This document shows positions 10,292 through 23,064 of a DNA stretch of 64,000 nucleotides, one piece after another. Origin of the DNA: Caprella mutica. Lineage: Eukaryota; Arthropoda; Malacostraca; Amphipoda; Caprellidae. A program made the translations under genes and the position numbers. Below the pieces are notes generated by a model. The model was not told where the DNA came from. It ran no database searches and worked only from the letters and a program-made list of their open reading frames with translations. The stretch spans positions 62,001 through 126,000 of the forward strand of contig CANNZV010000868.1 of NCBI GenBank assembly GCA_947561585.1, in the 5' to 3' direction. The first letter of the stretch is position 1. Each line of letters opens with the position of its first letter.

Positions 10292-12160
10292 GTTACTAAG
10301 ATTGTTCGAAAATTTCAAAATTTAATATCTTTTTTGGTAATTTAGCCTCTTCCTTCAATCTACCGTAAAAAGACCATTCTCTCCAAGTTTTCTCTTCTCC
10401 AACTCTCCAATCTGCACAATAGAGTCCTTTCTTTGAACTCACAGCCCTCTGTCACATTCAGAACTGTACCTCACGCTGATACTTCCAAGCCGCTCTGACA
10501 GAGTATTTCATCCCGACACATTCTCTTGAAAGATACAACAACATTTTCAAACATTTCTTTAGACCAGGAAACAACTCTTCTTGGAACTGCAAGGGCGGAG
10601 TGTTATCGTTTATAGGTTCGTTTCTTTTTTCTGTTGCTAACTGACTATGTTTGCAAATAATTCGAAATGAATAGCATACATTTTAGAAAGCATTAATTGA
10701 TGATTTGTGTGTTTCTCTTACTTTCTAAATTTAGTCTTTGTATGTCACACAATAATTCGATCAGTGGTCGTTTCATAATATTACGTTAATTTTGAAATAA
10801 GCTTCTATGTCATTACGAAATGTAACATGAGTTAGAGTAGTTCGTACAAATTTAAATACTATTTTTAGATTTGATGAAAATTATTGCACATGGAGAACTA
10901 ATTTTAAGCTACTCATTTTGTTATTTATGACTAAGAAATCAGCACAAAACTTCCGTTACCAGACAAATTTCATAACAATTCTCAACAGAAGCTGCTAAAA
11001 TACCCACTCTGTTTCTCCCTGCTTTAAGAAGGGAAAAGTTAGGTAGCATACTGATCTATAGAGTTATCGGAGAACAGATTAAGGACAAACTACTGTTGAG
11101 TCAGAGTTGCTAATGTCCTATTGGATATCGGAAAAAACTTCTAAAAGAGGATGTCAAGAAATTCAAAGAGAATTGAAGAAGCAATTCATTAGGTCTTCAA
11201 AAAATTAAACACAAAATTCTTATCAAAATTCTTATTTTACATTAATTATATTATAACCTTTTTCTGATTTTGAATTTCATTACTATGTAAACTAAACAAT
11301 TGGTTGAAATCAGTCAATCAAAATATTAAACAATCTCGGTTATTTCTCCGCCATCACCGTCTACGTAGGTTTCTTTCCCCTCTACTTCGCTAGAATGGAT
11401 GAACCTGTGAAATATTTACCTAACCTTTCAATAACATATTTTGACAAAGAATTTCCGTCTCTTCCAGCATCGCTAATTTTCTTAATTTTACCTCCTCTAT
11501 AATTATCAAAGAGAGAGAGAGAGAGAAACACCTTTCACCGTCTAGAATTATTGTCAAAACATGCAATTACGAACGTGACTTTTGTTTGTTCATGCGTTTC
11601 ATGGTCAATCGGTGGTTAGTCGCTGAGCTAAAAGTGCGAAAAACACGACGCTGATGTCATGCTGTGAAATTATAATTATTAATAACGATACACACTGAAA
11701 TATCTTACTGATATCAATTATTTATTTCTTAACACATAAAGGAAGTAAAGAAAATATTACATCAATAAAAAATCAACTGTGAATTTTTTATACAAAAATT
11801 ACTTCCCACGTTATATGAGGTAAGTGATTTTTTATCGAACCATTTGGCTGTTGAAATAAATTTTGTCTTTATAAGCAGGTGCAACGTAATGTGCTATTAT
11901 GTAGAAGTTAATTTCAGTTCTCAACTGGCAAAGCTAATTAAAAGATATTATCTTAAACTTCATCAGAAATGTTTAAAAATTTAATAATTCAACACAATTT
12001 GTATTCACATTATAATAAATCTGTATCAATCGGAGTGCAAAGTATATAGGTTCAAATAACAATTAAATCGGTTTAATTCAATTCATTACAATTGAAAACC
12101 TTTGCTTACGCCTTAAAACAAAACAATTTAGGTAATAATTTCAACTCAAAAATAATAATG
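10292..12160. other. Intergenic, AT-rich; short GA microsatellite
   Basis: No gene is seen. A GA dinucleotide run lies at about 11511-11527. Nothing else is structured enough to call. Confidence 0.5.
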
Positions 12161-12390
12161 TAGGGGAGAACCGGCAGCATTCGGACAGAGGGATGGTTCG
12201 GACAACTCGTTTAAACAAGTTTATAATTGTTGGAACTACCGCTTATTGCAACTGAATGTGTGCGACGTGTTAACCGTCAGCTATTTGAAAGATCCAATGC
12301 AGGGATGTAGTATTTCGCCCAACAGGGGAATTTACGGTTTTCTTCAACATTGATGTAATTTATCGTGATTCAATTAGATCATGTGTGGAC

Positions 12391-13502
12391 AGGGAAACGG
12401 ACTATTCCCCACCGGACTTTTCCCCGCCGGAGTATTCCCCACTGGACTTTTCCCCGTCGGTCTATTCCCCGCCGGACTTTTCCCCGCCAAATTATTTTTT
12501 TAATTTAAATTTTGGAAGACAATTTAACATTTAAATTTTTTATTAATTTTGGAAAATAAATAAATCTATTACGGTGAAATTGTAAATCAAAGTCTGCAGT
12601 CGCAACTAGCCACTTTTTGGGGATTTCTTCTAAACATTGTTGCATGGAAATTGGTCACTTACCAACTCCTTGAACCGAACCCGTTTTGTAATTATTCTTT
12701 TGATAATTAGTTTCTATTGGAGATTTTTAGAGAAAATATACGACTTTATATCTAAATCGGCCTCAAATCTGACTACCTGAAAAGTCTCGATTTAAGGATT
12801 TCTACACTCTAACTTATGTATTTTCATAATAATGGTTAATCCATTGCAAGTTCTTTAAGGTAAAATTATTAAATATGTGTAGGTAATAGGAAAAAACACT
12901 ATAAAAAGAGAGGCCAATATTAAGTGTAATAAAAAAATATATAGTAGGGTTATTAATTCTGCAATACATTAATATTCAAATTAATAAACTACAATAATAT
13001 TTATTAGTGTTATGGAAAAGTATATATTAGAACGAGAAGAAAATTATTGGTCTCCATTTTTTATAATAGCTGGCAAAGAAAATAATAAATATGCGATATG
13101 TATAACTTTAGAGTTGGAATAAACTAAATTAATCGTAGCTTCTTAGACTAATTTGCGACATTTGGCAATCATTAGAATTGCCATAATGTTTAAATTTTGT
13201 AGTATATTTTAAGTATATGCAAATGTACGAAGGTACAGTCTTAAAATAAAAACGACCAATATCGACACATACGGAATTCAAAGCTAAAAAACAGACTGTA
13301 TTATTGTGTAAGTCTGTTTATAAAATGTGTCTTCTATTGATGAATGGTTTGTTTTATCGAAATTATAATTTAATAGACCAAAATACTATTATTTTATTCG
13401 GCGGGGAAAATTCCAGCGGGGAATAATCCAGGCGGGAAAAAGTCCGGCGGGAAATAGTCCTGGCGGGGAAAAGTCCGACGGGGAAAATTAAGTCCTAGTG
13501 CC
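12391..13502. mobile_element. Terminal-array element B, 1112 bp, with 8-bp target duplication
   Basis: A perfect duplication GTGTGGAC flanks it at 12383-12390 and 13503-13510. The ends are arrays of about 15-18-bp words of the TTCCCCGCCGGACTT type: about six copies at 12400-12487 and six inverted copies at 13400-13490. The right cap read inverted is GGCACTAGGACTTAATTTT. The AT-rich core of about 900 bp shows no transposase. The architecture is foldback-like; the superfamily is not decided by the sequence. Confidence 0.88.
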
Positions 13503-13738
13503 GTGTGGACTATATGAATACAAAACTGATTCTCAATCTCAAAGGTATGAATTATATCTATATTTTATGTAATGTTTGGTGTGTTAAAAAAATAATACAA
13601 ATGAAATTGGAAAAATGGTGATGTTTTTTTTAATTTTGAAGTGTTATTTGGTAAAAATATGACTCTTCCCTCTATGACACCTTCCCTTTGTATCCGACTC
13701 AGCCCACCATTACAATTTATTGAAGTAATTCTTATTAA

Positions 13739-14608
13739 GGGGATGGTTTCCGGTATTTAGGATGTACCAATAATACTTGTCCGATTGAGCTGAGATTTTA
13801 ACATAAGGTGTAAAGTGAAAAGAAATCATATGCTCTCTCATGAGATTTTTTCATTTTGGGGCCCCCCTCCCCCGTGGGGGTCGAAAAACCTTCTTTTTCG
13901 ACCCCCCCCCCCCGGGAAACTATAGAACGGCTTGGGGGTTGGTGCTACAGAAAAATTTATTGAAGCTAATATGTTCTCTACTACTATCCTAAGGTCGTGG
14001 TGCAGCTTTTTTTTTGAATTTCTATCTGAAATTTTTTTTATTTGAATTTAAAAAAAAATTGTCATATTTTATTTTTTTTGTTTTTCAAAAAAAATTAAGT
14101 TTATAGAAAAAGTTATAGGAAAAGGGCTTCACCACGACCTTAGGAATTTCGGTCTGAACATATTAGCTCTTATACATTTTTCTGTAGCACCAACCCCCAA
14201 AAAGTTCTATACTTTTGAACGTGGAGAATTTGAGAAAAAATGGTACTGAGATAATGGAGGAAGAAAAATATTTTTCAATAAATTTTTTAAATTTAAAAAA
14301 AAACTATATGCTTTTCGTCCCAGCCAAGAAGACTCATCAGGTCGCTTCGGGGGTCAACCCAGGCAGCGACGAAGCCTTCAACCATAAATGGGAGGCAAAA
14401 AAACAACACAGAAAGAACACAAAAACAACAAACGACCTCAAAACAACCTCAAAACTCTCCAGGGGCGTATGCTGGATCAGCGCGTTTGACACACGTACAA
14501 ACGTACTAGGTGAATGGAATTTTTTATGAGTTTTCTTTGGTAGATTTGCAGGGTAACTAAATTAAAAAAAAAAAACGAAAAAAATGGAAAATACCGGAAA
14601 CCATTCCC
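13739..14608. mobile_element. TTAA-flanked MITE, 870 bp, with internal palindrome
   Basis: TTAA lies on both sides (13735-13738 and 14609-14612). The ends are GGGGATGGTTTCCGGTATTT and its inverse with one mismatch. TTAA duplications are made by piggyBac and Kolobok transposases. Inside, an arm at about 13918-14010 (ggttggtgctacagaaaaat, then cctaaggtcgtggtg) is inverted at about 14120-14215, which makes a large potential hairpin. Runs of C and G occur at 13860-13915. Confidence 0.85.
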
Positions 14609-14647
14609 TTAAAAAGGACATTCTGAACTTGAAGTTAATTATTTTAA

Positions 14648-17094
14648 CCCAAGCAACCACAGTTAATGGGGCCAATGTGGGCACTAGGTACCATTCAAGC
14701 CCGTGATCTGATGACAAATCATATTGGTACTGTGTGGTTATTTTCAAAATGGGCCAACGTGGTGACAGCATGGGCTACTAATGTTGAAACCATCTTGGCC
14801 CAAGATGTTGTCGCGGTTGATGGGGCCAAGGTCGTAAAAGAACTGGCAAGCTCTATTGAAATCAACTTGGTACTAGGTGGTTTCAATGTGACATATGACA
14901 CTACCACATAGGTACTGTGTGGTCATTTACAAACTAGGCCCACATGGTGACAGCATAGGTGGCTAATGCAACACATATTGATATTACTTTGGTACTAGGT
15001 GGTTTCCATGTGCTAAATATGGCACTACCATATCGGACCCATCTGGTCACAATAAATAAATCATAAGGTTTAAAATATTACTTTTGAAGCCATGAATAGA
15101 TTAATAATAGAGCATTGTTATTAATAAAATGAATATCATAATGATTAAGACAAATAAAAATCATCTTCTAGATTTTCATTTATTTATTCGTAGATCGTTC
15201 GAACAAAAGAGTAGAACGAACTTAAAAAACCTATCCATTAAAAAGGTGATTCAACAGTCACATTAAATAATACATCTAGCTTTATATCATAAGTATAAAG
15301 AGTTATTATAATATTGTACAGAATAGTTAGATATGATATTACAACTAACATGACTATAATAGAAAGCTGACTATAACTCTGAGATTAAAACAAAACTTAT
15401 TATATTATCTATGGAAATCGACTCAATCGAAATACATAGCTAAGAAAGACAAGCATACAATAATTCAGTGAGAGGTCTAATAATTTACATCCTTGGCTAT
15501 GGGTTCGTTCACTTTCTGTTGTGCCTATCTCTCCTTTCGTAATTGCAGTAACTGCCTTGTCTATACCTCTCAAAATTTGAAGCTTTTCTTATGGCGATGG
15601 CTCTACCCTTTAAAAGAAAATATTAATTACTTAATCAATTCTCAATATCAATTTCAGAGTGCCGTAGCTGTATTTATTTCAGTTACATTAATTACCTATA
15701 TTTAAATATTTACTATATTTGCAAGCAAATTTTGTAGTTATCAGAAATGAACAAAAGTACGTGTATCCAAATTTGTTGTAACTAACAGGTTATCTCTGTA
15801 ACTATTTTTAAATTAAACAATAGGTGCCTACCTAGATAGTGGTTATATACTTTCAGAAATCAAATCGCATTTCAAATTTAAATTATTATATTTAAAGAGA
15901 AATTTAAATTAATATATTATCATGGTAAGTTCCGAGTTATCAGACGTTTTCACGTTTTCGATCAAGTTTGAAAAATTATTATCATTTAATCTTCAAGTTG
16001 TTGTAGTACTTTATTTCTATAAAGATCGAGAAAAAGTGACACTGTAAGATAAATTAATAACTCGAAAATAACCCTAGTTACATATATTTAGCCATAGGCT
16101 AAAGAAAATATTATTCAGCTCGGTACCTAATTAGGTACTGCACCTATAGAAGCAGGCAATAACTATATCGAATACACTATATAAAATAACTTTAAAATAT
16201 CTATAAGTATATTTTTAAAACTTCAACTCACCATTTAACAATTTTAAATAGGCCACAGAGTGCAGTTTTGAAGAATTTCCTTAATTAATTAAGGGAATTA
16301 AAACACTAATACCTCCTCCAACGAAAAGCACTAACAAACTACCTGAATTTTAAAATTTCACTATGTATGTATAACCGAAAATACAAAGCAGGCTCATACC
16401 GGAAACAAATATGTTCACTTTAGGATTGCATATTATCTTCTATTCGTAATTTATCATATAAATATTTTGACAATGTATTAAGTTTGTCACAATTAGCTAA
16501 CAGTAGCTAATTGAAAAAATAGACAAGCTTCATAGAAACTAGCATCTGGCAACCACGCTATAAAATCACTCAGTGCCACTCCCCCTTCGTCATCATTTTA
16601 CACATCATATAGCTTAATTACCTATATTTTATATTAAAATTGTGTTCTTTAAAAACTACAAATTTAAACCTTGAAACTAAAACTTTAACTCTTTATCGTT
16701 CCTGTGATCATCTTCGTCTAGTCACTTAAACTTATAATATTAAAAAAATAGTTTTGCTGAACGATTAATAATTTAATATTAATTTGAAGACATTTTATAA
16801 ATTGCGATTGATTGAATCCTTCCTATTCCAGGAAATGGTCTTTCCAATATGTTAATAAAGCTTCAGCCATATAATGTTGATAGGCTATACAGTAATCAGG
16901 TTGGGCCAATATGACAATTCAATGGGATGGATTTGCAACATTGAACCAACCTTCTCACAAGGTAACATTCCATGAGAATGGAAAACCACATTATCCCCAT
17001 GTAATTTCTAGGCTACTTTTCAGTCTGCCATCTCTTGCCCATCTAACCATCTAGTGTCCATGTTGGCACAATGTGTCTTTCATGGTTGCTCGGG
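14648..17094. mobile_element. Long relative of the CCCAAGCAAC MITE
   Basis: It starts CCCAAGCAACCAC and ends GGTTGCTCGGG. Both sub-terminal regions match the compact copy at 38985-39370: aatggggcca, tactgtgtggtta and gggccaacgtggtgacagca on the left, and caggttgggccaatatgaca, then ccatctcttgcccatctaac on the right. The interior is about 2 kb longer, with a partial internal duplication (about 14729-14900 and 14921-15020) and no gene. The flanks TTAA and AATT do not match, so a target duplication is not supported. Confidence 0.65.
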
Positions 17095-17175
17095 AATTGA
17101 CATAGCAGTCGTTTATAAGATTAGTTGCAACTTTTGATATTAGTGTCTTTATTTGACAGTTTGGCGATTGTATTC

Positions 17176-17295
17176 ATGCCTTTTCATTATAAAAGGGAAA
17201 CTGATAGAGGCCGTAATAAACAAGGTACTCAAAAACATTTCATGAATTCCAAAAAGGTTTATCTGTCAGAAAAGCTTCTGAAATTGGATGTGTAG
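17176..17295 (+). pseudogene. Transposase N-terminus remnant, pogo-like
   Basis: A 39-residue frame opens with MPFHYKRETDRGRNK. This resembles the M-P-x-x-Y-K-R-K-T-x-R-G start common to pogo/CENP-B-like helix-turn-helix transposases. It stops at 17293-17295, and no continuing catalytic domain is seen. The position inside a TA-flanked element supports the assignment. Recognition rests on about 12 residues, so it is tentative. Confidence 0.45.
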
Positions 17296-17916
17296 TTAGA
17301 TCTACACTTATGGACTATACTCTGAACATTCGATGAAATATTTAAGATGTAATTTTCTAATTTTGGTGAATTCCAAGAAAAAAGAAATAGTTATACCCAA
17401 AGTAAAAGGCAATAGTTATACAATTTGCTTTTGATATATAGCTATTAAATATAAGGATAATTTCACAGTGATTACTCATGGGCTATCTATATTTTGTTGG
17501 AGAAATTGTTCAATCATTACAATAATATTATTATGATAAAATTTCAAATACGATGAATTATTACTGTGAATAGCAAGTCATTATGGTTTATTTCAATTAA
17601 ATTAGTAGATCCGAATACAATCCTATCGTTTATTTACCTAAATTTCCAATGTTTTAACCATTTTCATGGTGTTCGAATCATCCTCACAGCTTGTCCGAAG
17701 TCTCCCTCTAGGAAGGAGCGTTCGGACACTTGAATCTCTCTTACATTTTGTTTTATAACTTTCGAATGAAGGTTAAAACTGTAAAACAGTCCCAATACAA
17801 ATTGAAGTAACATGATTTATCTATATACAGAAATCTTTAAAAAGTAAAATTCGAATTAGTTTACGAATTATTCATTTCTAAACAAAAACTGTCCGAATGC
17901 TCCCGGTTCTCCCCTA

Positions 17917-18254
17917 AGACACATATGTAAAAACTATTATTAATTCGGTATAATAAAATGAAACTCTATTTTTACCTGTAACGTGAATTACTAAAAAAAG
18001 AAACATCTAATTCACTACAAGCAAGCTACTGAATTACATACCATCGTATTTGCTTAAGGTATAATGTATGTTATTTTCAATTCACGAGATAACATCTCAA
18101 GTAGCTCATTTCCTACAATGATAATGCGGTCGCACAAAGTCTACACCGCTGCCATTCAATTTCCCATCTTCCGTTGACGTACACCCATCATCAGAGCAGC
18201 CAATCCATCATGCATGCGTCCCACAGCAACATCATCCATTAGCAGATCATAAGC
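17917..18254. other. Spacer, nothing specific
   Basis: AT-rich DNA, then a less AT-rich stretch at 18120-18250, with no frame or repeat recognised. Confidence 0.4.
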
Positions 18255-18735
18255 TGCGCAACTCTTTGAAAATGCGAATGGTAATCGTAGCAAATGCGCA
18301 ATTCTTGCAAGAACTAAACGGTATTATTAGATACTTCGTAGTTCCTATAAAAGCTGAATGACAATCGTAGCATCTACGTGGCTCCTGTAAAAGCTGAATG
18401 ACAATCGTAGCATCTACGTGGCTCCTGTAAAAGCTGAATGACAATCGTAGCATCTACGTGGCTCCTATAAAAGCTGAATGACAATCGTAGCATCTACGTG
18501 GCTCCTGTAAAAGCTGAATGACAATCGTAGCATCTACGTGGCTCCTATAAAAGCTGAATGACAATCGTAGCATCTACGTGGCTCCTGTAAAAGCTGAATG
18601 ACAATCGTAGCATCTACGTGGCTCCTGTATAAGCTGAATGACAATCGTAGCATCTACGTGGCTCATGTATAAACTGAATGACAATCGTAGCATCTACGTG
18701 GTCACTGCACAAGCTGAATGGCAATCATTAGATGG
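18255..18735. repeat. Minisatellite, 40-bp unit, about 11 copies
   Basis: The clean copies (18340-18720) share GAATGACAATCGTAGCATCT followed by acgtggctcctgtaaaagct. The first copies, before 18340, are degenerate. The minus-strand frame at 18247-18453 is a translation of the array and not a gene. Confidence 0.96.
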
Positions 18736-19077
18736 TTAGAAACTGCGCGGCTCCGGTGTCATCTCTGTGTGCAAACATTCTGCAACAAAGCCATCCCTGC
18801 AACCCAATTTATTCTTCTCTCTCCCAATTATTATCGCTGATATCATGTGCTAACACCCTAAATTGGGGCGTAATTTGTCCTATATTGTTATTAGCGTCTA
18901 TTTTCACATTATCGTTCATGAAGAAAGTGTTTCACTTACCACTCCCATGTTCTTTTTGATGGATGGTTGCGGTGACTAAAATGTGAACCTAATTGGATGA
19001 TAACACATCTTGGTTTGGGTGGAACTCGCAGGAAAATTACTCCTGGGAAATTGGAACAACTTATAAAGATAATAACA

Positions 19078-20248
19078 CTACAGTTGGTAACACTGACGCT
19101 GGAGTAGCAGTTGGTATTTCTGAAACCTTGCAGTTGGTAATTCTGACATTCCAGTCACAGTTGGCAATTCTTAGACTCTGCAGTTAGTAATTCTGGTACT
19201 CTACAGTTAGTAATTCTGAGACTACAGTTGGTAATTCTGAGACTACAGTTGGTAATTCTGTGACTACAGTTAGTAATTCTGAGACTACAGTTGGTAATTC
19301 TGTGACTACAGTTGGTAATTCTGTGACTACAGTTGGTAATTCTGTGACTACAGTTGGTAATTCTGAGACTACAGTTGGTAATTCTGTGACTACAGTTGGT
19401 AATTCTGAGACTACAGTTGGTAATTCTGTGACTACAGTTGGTAATTCTGTGACTACAGTTGGTAATTCTGTGACTACAGTTGGTAATTCTGAGACTACAG
19501 TTGGTAATTCTGTGACTACAGTTGGTAATTCTGTGACTACAGTTGGTAATTCTGTGACTACAGTTGGTAATTCTGTGACTACAGTTGGTAATTCTGTGAC
19601 TACAGTTGGTAATTCTGTGACTACAGTTGGTAATTCTGTGACTACAGTTGGTAATTCTGAGACTACAGTTGGTAATTCTGTGACTACAGTTGGTAATTCT
19701 GAGACTGTACAGTTGGTAATTCTGTGACTACAGTTGATAATTCTGAGACTGCTACAGTTGGTAATTCTGTGACTACAGTTGGTAATTCTATGACTACAGT
19801 TGGTAATTCTGTGACTACAGTTGGTAATTTGTGACTACAGTTGGTAATTCTGTGACTACAGTTGGTAATTCTGTGACTACAGTTGGTAATTCTGAGACTA
19901 CAGTTGGTAATTCTGAGACTACAGTTGGTAATTCTGTGACTACAGTTGGTAATTCTGTGACTACAGTTGGTAATTCTGAGACTGTACAGTTGGTAATTCT
20001 GTGACTACAGTTGGTAATTCTGAGACTACAGTTGGTAATTCTGTGACTACAGTTGGTAATTCTGAGACTGTACAGTTGGTAATTCTGTGACTACAGTTGG
20101 TAATTCTGAAACTGTACAGTTGGTAATTCTGTGACTACAGTTGGTAATTCTGTGACTACAGTTGGTAATTCTGTGACTAGAGTTGGTAATTTGTGACTAC
20201 AGTTGGTAATTCTGAGACTCTACAGTTGGTAATTCTGGTTCTGTGCAG
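19078..20248. repeat. Minisatellite, 21-bp unit, about 55 copies
   Basis: The unit contains ACTACAGTTGGTAATTCTG with gtg/gag variants. Because 21 is a multiple of three, one frame (19260-19727) stays open as a seven-residue repeat T-T-V-G-N-S-V/E. Indels (ctgtacag, a dropped C at 19828) break it. No start context, splice signal or flanking unique coding sequence is seen. Confidence 0.97.
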
Positions 20249-20804
20249 GTGGCTCTATCCATTACCCTCGTTGTTGTTCAATTAGTTCCATGTACAATTT
20301 GTTCAATTGATACAACTTTATGTACGTAATAAATGCGAGTAATAAAGAGTTAGAGTTGTAATAAATTTGGGGCAACAGAAAGTACTCCAGTACATTTACT
20401 GCAAGTCGTTAAACCAAGTCACATGTTTGGTTGTTGGGATAATTTCTACCATTAAATAATATATTTATTGTGGTAGTACAGTGACTATTTTATTATGAGG
20501 TATTAACGCTAATATCTGAGGTAAATGAGAAGTAATATTAAGTGTTATGATTTAATTACAGAGTTTGCTATAGTTATGTTTTGCTGAGTCCTTTCTCAAG
20601 TTTTTGTATTCCTAATCCCAACATTCAATATAATGTACCATTGGTTAAAAGCTTCGCTTTTTGTGTATCTTGACTCGAATGTTAATCCATTTGTTGAACC
20701 CTCCCTCTAATCTGTTTCTTTACCCTCAGTTTCTCCCCTCAATAGTCCCTAAGTCTCTTTTTATTACTACTTAGACATTAATAATAAAGTTGAGGCAATT
20801 CAAA
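20249..20804. other. Spacer, nothing specific
   Basis: Unique AT-rich DNA between two arrays; no feature supported. Confidence 0.4.
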
Positions 20805-21356
20805 AACACGCAGTCAATCATCTTGTACCACAACGCCACCTAAACTCTCTTAGTCCTGAACAACGCCACCTAAACTCTTCTTAGTCCTGAACAACGCCAC
20901 CTAAACTCTTCTTAGTCTTGAGCAACGCCATCTAAACTCTTCTTAATGCTGAGCAACGCCATCTAAACTCTTCTTAGTCCTAAACAACGCCACCTAAACT
21001 CTTCTTAATCCTGAGCAAAGCCACCTAAACTCTTCTTAGTCCTGAACAACGCACCCTGAACTCTTCTTAGTCCTGAACAACACCACCTAAACTCTCTTAG
21101 TCCTGAACAACGCCACCTTAACTTTTCTTAGTCCTGAGCAGCGCCACCAAAACTCTCTTAGTCCTGAACAATGCCACCTAAACTCTCTTAGTCCTGAAAA
21201 CGCCACCTTAACTCTTCTTAGACCTAAACAACGCCACCTAAACACTTCTTAGTCCTGAACAACGCCACCTAAACTCTTCTTAGTCCTAAACAACGTCACC
21301 TAAACTCTCTTTGTCCTGAACAACGCCACATAAACTCTTCTTAGTCCTGAACATCA
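20805..21356. repeat. Minisatellite, about 31-bp unit, about 17 copies
   Basis: The unit contains CAACGCCACCTAAACTCTTC then ttagtcctgaa, with frequent one-base losses (ctcttctt versus ctctctt). It is one of the more diverged arrays, and so presumably older. Confidence 0.95.
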
Positions 21357-21774
21357 ATAAAAGGAACTAGAGAGTGAGAAACCTTATAGAGTTAAAAGTA
21401 CAACATCTTCACATTCCCAACATGTAACACTAAAACATTCTGTACAACAACATCCAAAATGTGGAGTTTTTATGTGTGTGTACACATGTCTGTGTTGACA
21501 TCCAAAAAAAGTGGGGTCTAACCACCCCCAGAAAATCCTCAGAACAAACATGTCAAGTACTTCCAATATCACATCTACAGCTGAAAAACCAAACTCTCTT
21601 TTTTATCACCAACTGAGAAATAGAAATTTATTTCACTGTCAATATAAATTGAGATATTCAGATAATTTCCATCCAAGATTGGAACATGAATAATAAGAAA
21701 TAAATCGAATTGCTGTAACTAATAATTAAATAATTTACAAACGCTGTTGTTTATTTGAAAAAAAATATGAGGAG
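21357..21774. other. Spacer between arrays, nothing specific
   Basis: Short frames on both strands overlap each other and match no known domain. Confidence 0.4.
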
Positions 21775-22737
21775 AATGAGACAGTACAGTGGTGAGAATG
21801 AGACAGTACAGAGATAAGAATGAGACAGTACTGAAGTGAGAATGAGACAGTACTGAGGTGAGAATGAGACAGGACTGAGGTGAGAATGAGACAGTACTGA
21901 GGTGAGAATGAGACAGTACTGAGATGAGAATGAGACAGTACTGAGGTGAGAATGAGACAGTACAGAGGTGAGAATGAGACAGTACTGAGGTGAGAATGAG
22001 ACAGTACTGAGATGAGAATGAGACAGTACTGAGGTGAGAATGAGACAGTACTGAGATGAGAATGAGACAGTACTGAGGTGAGAATGAGACAGGACTGAGG
22101 TGAGAATGAGACAGTACTGAGATGAGAATGAGACAGTACAGAGGTGAGAATGAGACAGTACTGAGGTGAGAATGAGACAGTACTGAGGTGAGAATGAGAC
22201 AGTACTGAGGTGAGAATGAGACAGTACTGAGATGAGAATGAGACAGTACTGAGGTGAGAATGAGACAGTACAGAGGTGAGAATGAGACAGTACTGAGGTG
22301 AGAATGAGACAGTACAGAGGTGAGAATGAGACAGTACAGAGGTGAGAATGAGACAGTACTGAGGTGAGAATGAGACAGTACAGAGGTGAGAATGAGACAG
22401 TATAGGGGTGAGAATGAGACAGTACTGAGGTGAGAATGAGACAGTACTGAGGTGAGAATGAGACAGTACTGAGGTGAGAATGAGACAGTACTGAGATGAG
22501 AATGAGACAGTACTGAGGTGAGAATGAGACAGTACAGAGGTGAGAATGAGACAGTACTGAGGTGAGAATGAGACAGTACAGAGGTGAGAATGAGACAGTA
22601 CAGAGGTGAGAATGAGACAGTACTGAGGTGAGAATGAGACAGTACAGAGGTGAGAATGAGACAGTATAGGGGTGAGAATGAGACAGTACTGAGATGAGAA
22701 TGAGACAGTAGAGAGGTGAGAATGAGACAGTACTATC
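21775..22737. repeat. Minisatellite, 22-bp unit, about 43 copies
   Basis: The unit contains GAATGAGACAGTACTGAGGT. Main variants are ctgaggt, ctgagat, cagaggt and ggactgaggt. The unit is not a multiple of three, but none of the three minus-strand frames contains a stop, so a 334-residue minus-strand frame with a 22-residue period runs through it. It is not a gene. Confidence 0.98.
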
Positions 22738-23064
22738 ATTTCAATGTAACTTTTTCATTTTTCCCTCTTTACTCTTCTTCTTCTTATTCTTCCCAGAAAG
22801 AGAGAGAGTGACTCAGCAAAATTTCGTCACTATTTACACAAACAAAAAACATTTTTGTTAATTTTTCGTAAGGAAATAAGACGATTTAATGCAACTTTTA
22901 GAGTAAGAAAAATTAGGTGAAATACAGTTAGAATTTAACTACAAAATAGTGGAAATTGTAAACTAAATAACTGGTAATATTGAAATAAAATGTTAACTTT
23001 TAATGTGCAGTAAATAGGAAAAATTCAACTTTCTTCTTTATTATATTTTATTCACAAAATATGT
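22738..23064. other. Spacer, nothing specific
   Basis: AT-rich with a T/C-rich stretch at 22750-22795. No gene seen. Confidence 0.4.

Larger units (their letters stand above)
12163..17914. mobile_element. Outer TA-flanked pogo/Tc1-mariner-like element, host of nested insertions
   Basis: The 26-bp inverted ends start GGGGAGAACCGG and end GCATTCGGACAG, with 25 of 26 bases matching between 12163-12188 and 17889-17914. TA flanks both sides (12161-12162, 17915-17916), the Tc1/mariner/pogo duplication. A coding remnant at 17176 resembles the start of pogo-type transposases. The 5752-bp length is explained by at least three younger insertions inside it (12391-13502, 13739-14608, 14648-17094), which leave about 1.3 kb of original element. 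Confidence 0.7.

Noticed and set aside
14215..14911. Overlapping short frames on both strands
   Set aside because: They fall inside the TTAA element and the CCCAAGCAAC MITE relative and match no transposase.
21735..22739. 334-residue minus-strand open frame
   Set aside because: It is the translation of a 22-bp tandem repeat that lacks stops in all three minus frames; there is no unique coding sequence or gene signal.
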